Source of the DNA: JBBTQZ01 sp038065435
Lineage (GTDB): Bacteria > Patescibacteriota > Minisyncoccia > Phycocordibacterales > WO2-35-19
Assembly (NCBI GenBank): GCA_038065435.1
Contig: JBBTQZ010000021.1
Coordinates: 1 to 9,200, forward strand
Direction of reading: 5' to 3'
Length of the DNA stretch: 9,200 nt
Part shown: piece by piece, positions 1 to 5,773 of the stretch
Layout of the letters: every line of letters starts with the position of its first letter
Position numbering within the stretch: position 1 is the stretch's first letter
The notes under the pieces: model-generated
Database searches by the model: none
Told to the model about the DNA's origin: nothing
The model's input: only the letters and a program-made list of their open reading frames with translations
Made by a program: the position numbers and the translations under genes

Positions 1-443
1 GGTCCAAGTTGTCCGCCTGCTGGTTCTGGTGTTTGTGCAGGATCTATAGACAGGTTTATATCAAGCAGTTTGGGGTTGACGGTATAGAGTATGAGGTATG
101 CGCCAGCGACTAGAAGAAGGCCTTTCAGAGCGTTTTCAATGCGTTTTTTGCCTTCCTCCTTCTTCATAAAAGCATCTGTAGAAAGATATTGGAACCCGCC
201 TATAACAAGGCTTATAAGCACAAAAGCTGCTGATATGCCTACGGCTAGGTTGAATAGCCCAGGTAGATATTGCTCTAGGGTGGTTTTACCGGTCGATTCA
301 TTTACTGTACCTGGCAAAGGAGCCAATACTTTGTAGCCATCATTTTGGGCTAAAGCTTGTTCTACAGATAAAAACAAGATACAAACTAAAAAAGCAAAAA
401 TAATCAAACTGGGGATTTTAAATTTTAAAATATAGTTTCGCAT
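1..443 (-). CDS. VirB2/TrbC-like small membrane protein (pilin candidate), 3' end beyond the window
   Basis: The minus-strand frame opens with ATG at 443 and stays open for 147 codons to the left edge, so the C-terminus is missing. Residues 10-32 form a signal peptide ending ALA, with likely cleavage before Q33. Two hydrophobic segments follow at about 61-84 and 104-122. Between them is a basic, glycine-containing stretch (GGFQYLSTDAFMKKEEGKKR), and the second helix ends in a YLILYTVNP motif. Signal peptide plus two helices with a short charged loop is the TrbC/VirB2 pilin layout, and this loop and motif type recurs in Patescibacteria next to VirB4 genes. The product would sit in the cytoplasmic membrane as a pilus subunit or channel component. 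The start lies one base after the stop of the upstream Ig-module gene, which suggests coupled translation. A pro/ala-rich tail begins near residue 135. Role is inferred from topology and neighbours; polymerisation is not shown. Confidence 0.8.
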   Translation of the reverse strand, partial: MRNYILKFKIPSLIIFAFLVCILFLSVEQALAQNDGYKVLAPLPGTVNESTGKTTLEQYLPGLFNLAVGISAAFVLISLVIGGFQYLSTDAFMKKEEGKKRIENALKGLLLVAGAYLILYTVNPKLLDINLSIDPAQTPEPAGGQLG

Positions 444-444
444 T

Positions 445-1470
445 TTATTCCTCATTAAACTGCATAGTAAGGTTGGTGCTTGTAAACTGCAGTATTTTGT
501 TGAGATTTTTGATCTCAAGACTGATAATGGATCTACCACTTTCGCCTTCTGGCTTTCTAAACACTGCTGTGCGCGAATTTTGGAGCTCTGGGGCATTAGA
601 ACCATTGAGCCGCCAGCTATATTCTAAACCAAAACTGCCCTCTCTGGTAAAGAAATAAGGAGCAGCCACCACTTCTATTTCTTGCGGCTCTAGATCAAAA
701 ATTTTTCCCAAAGCTTGGTCAAAAATGTAGCCATAATATGGATCGTTCCGATAGAAAACTATTTCTGGATCAGAAGTGGATATATCCAAAAAGCTTTCTG
801 CTACCAAACCTGTTTCTGGTTCGCGTACCAATACCGATATTTCTTCTACTGACCTAAGTAAATGTCCGTCTATAACCAAAATATTTCTACCATAGCCAGA
901 TTGGTCGGGGTATTTTTGGAAACCGTCGGACCAAGTGTATATAAGTTTTTTAGAATCTATAAGACTGCCGTTTTTCATAAATTGAGGCATGGCCACCACT
1001 TTTAATCTACCTTGGCGTGGATGCAGGGCCTTACCTTTGTAAAATGCCGGCACATAAGAATCGGCTTCCCAAACCATCTCTACTCCAGTTGGTGTTAGGC
1101 TAAAGCTCCTACTAAATTCTGCCCCCCTACTCAAAGTTATTTTTATGGTAACGGTAGTGCTCTCCCCCACACCCCCTGTTTTGAAGTTGAAACTTTTGAA
1201 CCCTCTGCCTATTTGTATAGATTTGTCATTTACAAGCCATTCTATAACGGCAGAATCCAAATCCTCTGTGTACATGGCAAGTTCTACAAACATGGTAGTG
1301 AAAGGAGTGGGATAGGTAGGTATAAGCTGTATATCCAGTTCGCTTGATAGGGATGAATTCGGGTCTATATTTAAACCAGCTAGATCTAGTATGTTTCCGA
1401 ATTGTGCACCAACTCCAAATGGCAAAAGAACCATAAATAAACAAATAACTAAAGCAGATCTCTTTAACAT
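445..1470 (-). CDS. Secreted protein with three Ig-like modules, T4SS-associated
   Basis: A 341-aa product starts with a signal peptide (about 1-22, ending VGA before Q23). The rest is beta-rich, without clear membrane segments, and reads as three related modules at about 45-128, 154-231 and 260-338. Each carries a tryptophan motif at a similar place: EWLVND (W78), YTWSDG (W180) and YSWRLNG (W286). The links between modules also resemble each other (SYVPAFYKGKAL; DPYYGYIFDQAL). This suggests duplication of an Ig/PKD-type fold exposed outside the membrane. The gene follows the 270-aa membrane protein gene after a 53-nt gap in which I see no strong ribosome site or promoter, and it lies one base before the pilin-like gene. 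It could be an outer structural part or adhesin of the machine. No enzyme motif is seen. The fold is inferred from pattern only. Confidence 0.75.
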   Translation of the reverse strand: MLKRSALVICLFMVLLPFGVGAQFGNILDLAGLNIDPNSSLSSELDIQLIPTYPTPFTTMFVELAMYTEDLDSAVIEWLVNDKSIQIGRGFKSFNFKTGGVGESTTVTIKITLSRGAEFSRSFSLTPTGVEMVWEADSYVPAFYKGKALHPRQGRLKVVAMPQFMKNGSLIDSKKLIYTWSDGFQKYPDQSGYGRNILVIDGHLLRSVEEISVLVREPETGLVAESFLDISTSDPEIVFYRNDPYYGYIFDQALGKIFDLEPQEIEVVAAPYFFTREGSFGLEYSWRLNGSNAPELQNSRTAVFRKPEGESGRSIISLEIKNLNKILQFTSTNLTMQFNEE

Positions 1471-1523
1471 AAATTTATTTTAACATAGCTCTCAAGCTAA
1501 GATTACTTATTTGTGGAGAAGCT

Positions 1524-2336
1524 TTAACTTGGTTTTTTAAGATTCAATACATTATTTTCTCTAGTTTGAGGAAGATTTTTGTTTATTTCTCCTATTTTAC
1601 TCTTAAAATCATTTATGTTTTTGCCCTCTCTCAAACTCACTCCTTCTGGTGTGATTTTGAAAAATTTGTGCTCCGTTCTTTCTACTGGGTTTAGTTCTTT
1701 TATCTTCGCTTTCTTTGCCCTTTTTGCATATTTTTGTTTTATCTCCTCTTCATTTTCTGGATTTTCAGCTATTTCAAGAGCTTCTTTTTCGCGTTCTTTT
1801 TTTTGCCTTTTTCTTCTTTTTACATCTTTATATTTTTGAATAGGTAAATAAAGGAACATTGTTATGGGATTTGTCCAGGCAAACATACGGCCTAGAGCCC
1901 CTGAAATTGTAGGTTCTTGGCCCCTGTCCTCCATTCTTGTGAGAGTGATTATAAGGGCCATGCCCATAGTCCAGAAAAACCAAAACGGGATACCATCCAA
2001 AGCGGGGATAAGTTCTAGTACGTATGTCACAATGGAAGACATAAATCTTTTTGTGTTTGAACTATAAGAAACACCTAGAATTAGAAACCAAACCCAAAAG
2101 ACAAAAGAGGCACCGATTGCTACGATCTCGCCTATAAGCCCAACTAAAAGTCCGTCACCCAAATAAAATAAAACAAGTTCAATAATATCTACAACCAGAG
2201 CTACTATACATAAAAACCATGCCACCCACAGCTTTATGCGCTGCTTTTTTTCGGGTTCTACTACGGGCTCTACAAGGGGCTGTTTGGAGTACAGAGGTCT
2301 CGGGGGGCTATTCTCTAATGCTAAATCATTTTCCAT
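1524..2336 (-). CDS. Membrane protein with long charged cytoplasmic tail, unknown function
   Basis: A 270-aa product has a short proline-rich N-terminus (1-30), then a hydrophobic block with probable membrane helices at about 35-57, 62-89 and 103-132, and possibly a short one near 155-166. From residue 167 on it is soluble and extremely lysine/glutamate-rich (about 170-215), probably a charged helix or coiled coil, followed by a less charged C-terminus. I recognise no catalytic motif and no named family. The start codon lies inside the 3' end of virB4 with an 11-nt overlap, so the two are probably translated together and the protein is likely a membrane partner of the VirB4 motor. The basic tail could contact the ATPase, nucleic acid or lipid headgroups; this is inference. 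The coding frame is clear; the function is unknown. Confidence 0.72.
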   Translation of the reverse strand: MENDLALENSPPRPLYSKQPLVEPVVEPEKKQRIKLWVAWFLCIVALVVDIIELVLFYLGDGLLVGLIGEIVAIGASFVFWVWFLILGVSYSSNTKRFMSSIVTYVLELIPALDGIPFWFFWTMGMALIITLTRMEDRGQEPTISGALGRMFAWTNPITMFLYLPIQKYKDVKRRKRQKKEREKEALEIAENPENEEEIKQKYAKRAKKAKIKELNPVERTEHKFFKITPEGVSLREGKNINDFKSKIGEINKNLPQTRENNVLNLKKPS

Positions 2337-4140
2337 TTTGATTGAGGGCGTTTTTCTTTTGTTTGATGGCGAGTATCTGCGACGGATCGGAGGTGATGAT
2401 TTGGTCTTCGGTGTAAGAGGCTATTATTTTTATAGCCACATGTTTAAGACCGGCAAAGAATATACCCTCTCCTACTCCAGATTCCAGAAGCAAGTATTTT
2501 TCTTCGTCTGTAAGGTTGAACACATCTTGGAGCCTGTCTATAGTGGTCGGAGATTGCTTCAAGAGTATCTGGATAGATGAGTTGGTAATAATAGGTGTGC
2601 CGTAAGGCGACTTGAGGAAATCGTCCACATCTTGAGTAATGGTCGCAAGTCCGAGATAGTATTTCCTACCTCTTTTGGCAAGAGAAAGAAGGAAAGAGGC
2701 CGTGTCTTCACTTTTCATCATCCACCAGGCCTCGTCTATAACGAGAAGTCTCTTTTTTATCTGTTTTCTGATAGCGTTCCAAATGTAGTGCATCACTATA
2801 TACATGGCTACTGGTTTGAGCTCGTCTTCCATGTCGCGAATGGAGAACACTACAAACTTTCTGTTTATATCTATATTGGAAGGCCTGTTTATAAAGTTGG
2901 CCCAAGTACCGCGAGTGTATTTGGAAAGGCGCTGGGCCAAAGATTCCCCTCCTTCCATGCCACCAAGCACTAGCTCAAAGTCCGAAAGAAGCGGAGGCTC
3001 TACATTGGCAAAATTGGAGTCAACCGTTATGTCTTTGAGGGCGTATGTTTCGGTAATGGCTCTGTCTATAATCGCGTCTTCTTCTGCCGTAAGGCCACCC
3101 ATCATTATGCGGAATAGCCCAACCAAATTTATAATCTGGGTTCGGAGGACGCTAGCAGCAGGCTCATCTTCTCCGGGTATAGGCAATTCAAAAGGATTTA
3201 TGTGATGATCGGAATTGAGAGATATATTGAAGTATCTACCTCCCACCGCCTCTGCCATATACTGGTATTCATTTTCTGGATCTATAACTAACACATCTGC
3301 ATCGAACATAAGAGTACGAAGTATTTCTAGTTTAGTAGCATAAGATTTACCAGAGCCAGATTTGGCGAAACATATAGAATTGTAGTTTTCCAAAGAAAAT
3401 CTATCAAAGAGTACCAAAGAAGAGTTGTGCCTGTTGATACCATAAAGTATACCCCTGTCACTCGTCAGGTCGAAAGAAATAAATGGGAAAATACTAGAGA
3501 GGGGTGAAGAATTTATTTTGGAGTGTACCGCGAGCTCATCTTTGGCTATAGGCAATATGCTTTCAAACCCCTGTTCTTGTTGGAAGAGCGAAGGCTTCAC
3601 ATACACTAGCTTAGACTCCAAGACGGATTTTATTTCAGATTCTACTTTGTCCAACTCCTCGCTATTATTGGCATAGACAGATATATATAGCCCTACTTCA
3701 AACATTTTTTCTTGGGCTTGTTGCAGATTGTCGCGCAAATTTTCTAGATCTTGATAAGCCGTGTCTAGTATAGGGTCTCTCACCAGCCCTTTTTCCTCTC
3801 TGATGCGAATCTGGCTTTGAACCTCGGCCACCTTCTTTTGGAAGGTGCGGAGTACCCCAGCTGTCTCCATGGGGTGTATAAACAAAGAGACATCAAACAT
3901 TTTGTCCATATTTATTATGGGCGCAAACCAACCTTCAGCCAGAAAACGCGGATAAGAGATGACAAAAAAGCTTCTAACCACTTTTTCTCCCAAATTGAGC
4001 TCTTTGGCGTTTACTTTGAGAGCGCTGGGTGCCAAAATATCGCGTAGTTTGAGCTCGCTAGATTTGGTCACCACATCCGGCAGTATGTTTATCGGCATGG
4101 TTACCCCCTCTTTTTTCTTTTTTTTAAAAAAATCAAACAT
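2326..4140 (-). CDS. virB4: VirB4-type AAA+ ATPase of a type IV secretion-like system
   Basis: This 604-aa product is the ATP-hydrolysing motor that powers assembly or transport in type IV secretion and conjugation machines, acting on the cytoplasmic face of the membrane. Walker A is SGSGKS at 261-266 and Walker B is LLVIDEAW at 465-472. Other VirB4-type signatures are DPENEY (288-293), INPFEL (314-319), an arginine-bearing KRGRKYYLG segment (489-497) and TQD (502-504). Residues 55-250 match the middle of the usual N-terminal region (SFFVISYPRFLAEGW onwards). The first part of that region is missing here and appears to be supplied by the 206-aa gene upstream. Two starts are possible. M1 at 4140 gives a poly-lysine leader but has no Shine-Dalgarno sequence. 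M15 at 4098 has GAGGGGG five bases upstream and would give 590 aa. Family assignment is firm; substrate and exact start are open. Confidence 0.95.
   Translation of the reverse strand: MFDFFKKKKKEGVTMPINILPDVVTKSSELKLRDILAPSALKVNAKELNLGEKVVRSFFVISYPRFLAEGWFAPIINMDKMFDVSLFIHPMETAGVLRTFQKKVAEVQSQIRIREEKGLVRDPILDTAYQDLENLRDNLQQAQEKMFEVGLYISVYANNSEELDKVESEIKSVLESKLVYVKPSLFQQEQGFESILPIAKDELAVHSKINSSPLSSIFPFISFDLTSDRGILYGINRHNSSLVLFDRFSLENYNSICFAKSGSGKSYATKLEILRTLMFDADVLVIDPENEYQYMAEAVGGRYFNISLNSDHHINPFELPIPGEDEPAASVLRTQIINLVGLFRIMMGGLTAEEDAIIDRAITETYALKDITVDSNFANVEPPLLSDFELVLGGMEGGESLAQRLSKYTRGTWANFINRPSNIDINRKFVVFSIRDMEDELKPVAMYIVMHYIWNAIRKQIKKRLLVIDEAWWMMKSEDTASFLLSLAKRGRKYYLGLATITQDVDDFLKSPYGTPIITNSSIQILLKQSPTTIDRLQDVFNLTDEEKYLLLESGVGEGIFFAGLKHVAIKIIASYTEDQIITSDPSQILAIKQKKNALNQNGK
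4104..4110 (-). promoter_or_regulatory. Candidate ribosome binding site for an internal virB4 start
   Basis: On the minus strand GAGGGGG is followed by a five-base spacer and the ATG at 4098 (codon 15 of the longest frame). The upstream ATG at 4140 is preceded by AT-rich repeat sequence without any purine-rich ribosome site. This favours translation from 4098, although the poly-lysine leader resembles the N-terminus of the TrbL-like protein (MLFNLLKKKK) and could be genuine. Confidence 0.45.
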
Positions 4141-4145
4141 GTTTA

Positions 4146-4224
4146 GTTGGAATTATGAATTATGAATCAAGAATTAAGCATTTATTTTTTCTTTCCTTAA
4201 TTCATAATTCTTACTTCTTGATTC
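4146..4224. repeat. Compact inverted heptad-repeat element between virB4 and its N-domain gene
   Basis: The left arm (4150-4178) is four heptamers, GAATTAT, GAATTAT, GAATCAA and GAATTAA, plus G. The right arm (4195-4224), read on the opposite strand, is GAATCAA, GAAGTAA, GAATTAT and GAATTAA plus GG. A 16-nt T-rich loop separates the arms, so the transcript could fold into an imperfect AU-rich hairpin ending a few bases before the virB4 ATG. The outer end is GTTGG (4146-4150), as in the copies upstream of prgI and the trbL-like gene. The element has no coding capacity. It could be a MITE-like insertion or an RNA-processing structure; it lacks the GC stem and U-run of an intrinsic terminator. 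Confidence 0.75.
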
Positions 4225-4225
4225 T

Positions 4226-4268
4226 GAAACCTATTAAAATTTCGTATTACGAAATTTTAATAGGTTTC
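4226..4268. repeat. Perfect 43-nt palindrome centred on a stop codon
   Basis: Two 21-nt arms, GAAACCTATTAAAATTTCGTA and its exact complement, flank a single central T at 4247. The stop codon of the 206-aa gene occupies 4247-4249, so one arm encodes its last residues (KPIKIS) and the other is 3' untranslated sequence. The transcript could form a long AU-rich hairpin at the end of this gene. No U-run follows in the direction of transcription, so an intrinsic terminator is unlikely. Confidence 0.85.
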
Positions 4269-4867
4269 TCCGTTTCCCCCGGATTAAATATCTTATAAAA
4301 CAATTCTACCACTTCGTCTGTCCCCAAGCGCTCCACTCTTATGCCGCAACGCGATAGCCCCTGTTCTACCACAGCCATTCTCTGCTCCAGCTGGCTTCGT
4401 TTTTCCTCAAAATCCTCCTCTTTTTGCTCCTTGCTTTGTTTACCACCAAGGCCAAAAGGCAAGCTACTGGCGCTCGGCATGCTCGCTGCATCGTACGGCA
4501 CCACGATAAAGAAATTTTTGGTCATTATGCTTGTAGCATCGGTGAAATTCTTTACGAAGGTGACATATTGCTCTATCTGTATCTTCATCAGGTCGTTGGT
4601 TTGGTTCTTGTGCTGCTCCTCCAGGAGGGCTATATAAGGCCTTATATCTAGGCGACGCGACTGTACTACTATCTGCAAAGAAAAATCTAAAGAGTTGAGA
4701 AAGTCTTGAAATTGCAAAAGTATAGCCTGCCTCTCATCATCGCTCTTGAGCGAGAAGTTTATAGAAGAAGCCATCAGGATGCCACGCATGCCACCCTCCT
4801 TGAGCATGACTAGCCCATCGCGTACATCGTCTATTGGTACAAAATCTTGTGTAGCAGTTTTTGCCAT
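4247..4867 (-). CDS. Stand-alone VirB4/TraC N-terminal-domain protein
   Basis: The 206-aa product starts MAKTATQDFVPIDDVRDG and continues with GMRGILMASSINFSL (26-40), a QFQDFLNSLDFSLQIVVQSRRLDI segment (52-75) and a C-terminal ELFYKIFNPGE motif (188-198). This is the sequence style of the N-terminal domain of TraC/VirB4 ATPases, which docks the motor on the membrane channel. It has no Walker motifs. A low-complexity Gln/Lys/Glu-rich insertion sits at about 140-165. The gene lies immediately upstream of virB4, whose own N-terminus is short, so the two products probably work as one split VirB4. The start is 35 nt after the prgI stop; GGGG lies 12 nt upstream as a weak ribosome site. The last codons lie in the 43-nt palindrome and may be an altered C-terminus. 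The family assignment comes from recalled motif patterns, not from an alignment. Confidence 0.8.
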   Translation of the reverse strand: MAKTATQDFVPIDDVRDGLVMLKEGGMRGILMASSINFSLKSDDERQAILLQFQDFLNSLDFSLQIVVQSRRLDIRPYIALLEEQHKNQTNDLMKIQIEQYVTFVKNFTDATSIMTKNFFIVVPYDAASMPSASSLPFGLGGKQSKEQKEEDFEEKRSQLEQRMAVVEQGLSRCGIRVERLGTDEVVELFYKIFNPGETEKPIKIS

Positions 4868-4902
4868 TTTTATATTTTACCCCGAACCCTCAATACTTAC
4901 TA

Positions 4903-5322
4903 CTATACCGTCGTTTTCTCTCCTTCTTTCTTTTTAACATCCAGCTCCCAATTTAGATCTTTGAGTTTGCTTTGCGAAAGATTTGGCACTATAAGCGAGC
5001 TATACTTCTCCTCCTCCCCCTCTGGATTTTTGACAGGGGCATCTTCTTTTTTCTTCCATATGTAGAGTTTGTTTGCCATAAGGTATTTGAAAGCAGCCTC
5101 CAAAGTATATATAAACGGACGATTGTTGATTTTGTAAAAAGCCAAAGCAAGAGCGAGAATAATGATTGGTGAAGAGACTGTGAGTCCCCAAAATACGCCA
5201 AGCAAAGTAACAGAAGCTACGGCTACCGCTCCTCCGCCGGCTAGGTAGATGAATTGCTTTAGGGTGAATGGCCCGAATATTTTGTCTTCTACATCTATGA
5301 ATTGTGGAACCTGAAAACGCAT
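4903..5322 (-). CDS. prgI: PrgI-family membrane protein of the type IV secretion-like system
   Basis: A 139-aa product opens with MRFQVPQFIDVEDKIFGPFT followed by LKQF, the typical start of PrgI-family proteins, which are encoded next to VirB4 in Gram-positive conjugation systems and in many Patescibacteria. Two membrane helices follow at about 23-45 and 47-64, then INNRPF (66-70 region) and an amphipathic segment ending LYIWKK (86-91). The C-terminal 45 residues are charged and probably cytoplasmic. The protein is thought to form part of the inner-membrane complex contacted by VirB4, like VirB3 in Gram-negative systems; that role is known for related systems and inferred here. The gene is followed by the VirB4 N-domain gene. 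Its own start is only six bases from the heptad repeat that ends the four-helix-bundle cassette, and no ribosome site is visible before the ATG. Confidence 0.92.
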   Translation of the reverse strand: MRFQVPQFIDVEDKIFGPFTLKQFIYLAGGGAVAVASVTLLGVFWGLTVSSPIIILALALAFYKINNRPFIYTLEAAFKYLMANKLYIWKKKEDAPVKNPEGEEEKYSSLIVPNLSQSKLKDLNWELDVKKKEGEKTTV

Positions 5323-5328
5323 AAGTTG

Positions 5329-5357
5329 GAATTAAGAATTATGAATTATGAATTAAG
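5329..5357. repeat. Left inverted repeat of the four-helix-bundle cassette
   Basis: Four heptamers (GAATTAA, GAATTAT, GAATTAT, GAATTAA) plus a final G. It is the inverted complement of 5745-5773 with 28 of 29 positions matching. The sequence continues GAATAAAAATTAAG toward the gene. Just outside it, towards prgI, is GTTG (5325-5328), giving the shared GTTGGAATTA boundary. Confidence 0.9.
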
Positions 5358-5365
5358 AATAAAAA

Positions 5366-5761
5366 TTAAGAACCATGCTTTGTACGATTAGATTTTAACA
5401 GACCATTGCAAAGCTTGCTAACGATTATGGTTTGACTGGCCATTTCTTGAAAAGTTCTATTATCTATATATCTAACATCTCTTGCGATAAGCAACTGGTT
5501 TTGAAGTTCTGTAAGTGACCCTAGGGCTATAGCGTAAAACTGAGTTTTATCTTTGTAAGTATTTCTACTAAAACCCTCCGCTAAGTTTGAGGTTATAGAT
5601 ACTGACGCTCGTCTGATTTGGTTTGTCAATCCGAACACTTCTTCTTTTGGGAAATTTTTTGTAACCTTGTATATCATTATAACTAGTTTATGTGCTTCTT
5701 TCCATGCGATCAGGTCAGTAAAAGATCTGATTTTTGTGTTTGCCCTTAATTCATGATTCAT
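5366..5761 (-). CDS. Four-helix-bundle protein (S23 / 23S rRNA intervening-sequence family)
   Basis: The 131-aa product from ATG 5761 has the family signature: FTDLIAWKEAHKL (14-26), IYKVTKNFPKEE (30-41), FGLTNQIRRASVSITSNLAEG (43-63), a FYAIALGSLTEL segment (75-86) and QNQLLIARDVRYI (87-99). These are small all-helical proteins known from 23S rRNA intervening sequences and related to the Avd accessory protein of diversity-generating retroelements; their biochemical role is poorly defined. A longer frame from 5818 would overlap the upstream gene by 47 nt and translate the inverted repeat; I prefer 5761 because it lies past the upstream stop and keeps the whole family core. Even so, residues 1-6 (MNHELR) come from the heptad repeat. 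GGAG lies 13 nt before the ATG, which is far for a ribosome site. No reverse transcriptase or variable repeat is nearby. The gene is unrelated to its neighbours and probably arrived as an insertion. Confidence 0.9.
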   Translation of the reverse strand: MNHELRANTKIRSFTDLIAWKEAHKLVIMIYKVTKNFPKEEVFGLTNQIRRASVSITSNLAEGFSRNTYKDKTQFYAIALGSLTELQNQLLIARDVRYIDNRTFQEMASQTIIVSKLCNGLLKSNRTKHGS

Positions 5762-5773
5762 AATTCTTAATTC
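5745..5773. repeat. Right inverted repeat of the four-helix-bundle cassette
   Basis: Read on the minus strand it is GAATTAA, GAATTAT, GAATCAT, GAATTAA plus G, complementary to 5329-5357 except for one position. It holds the start codon of the four-helix-bundle gene (5759-5761) and its outer end overlaps the stop codon of the 214-aa gene (5772-5774). In the transcript the two arms could pair into a 29-bp stem with one C-A mismatch. Confidence 0.9.

Larger units (their letters stand above)
5329..5773 (-). mobile_element. Putative IVS-like cassette: four-helix-bundle gene between 29-nt inverted repeats
   Basis: The segment is bounded by 29-nt inverted repeats that differ at one position and contains a single gene of the S23/23S rRNA intervening-sequence protein family. 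It sits exactly between the stop of the 214-aa gene and the start of prgI, and its right end overlaps the TGA of the upstream gene. Related genes are known inside 23S rRNA genes of Leptospira and Coxiella as intervening sequences with complementary ends. Here the same layout is found in a protein-coding operon. No target-site duplication or transposase is visible, so mobility is inferred from the layout, from the unrelated gene content and from similar repeats elsewhere in the window. Confidence 0.55.

Noticed and set aside
1471..1523. Possible promoter before the Ig-module gene (TAAAAT as -10)
   Set aside because: No acceptable -35 sequence at 16-18 bases upstream, and the gene sits in a tightly packed operon.
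4146..4224. CRISPR array or operator array
   Set aside because: Units are only seven bases, contiguous and without spacers, and no cas or regulator gene is present.
4226..4268. Palindrome as an intrinsic terminator
   Set aside because: The stem is AT-rich with almost no loop, and no U-run follows on the minus strand; virB4 downstream belongs to the same cluster.
5366..5761. Avd of a diversity-generating retroelement
   Set aside because: The fold family is related, but no reverse transcriptase or template/variable repeat pair is visible in the window.
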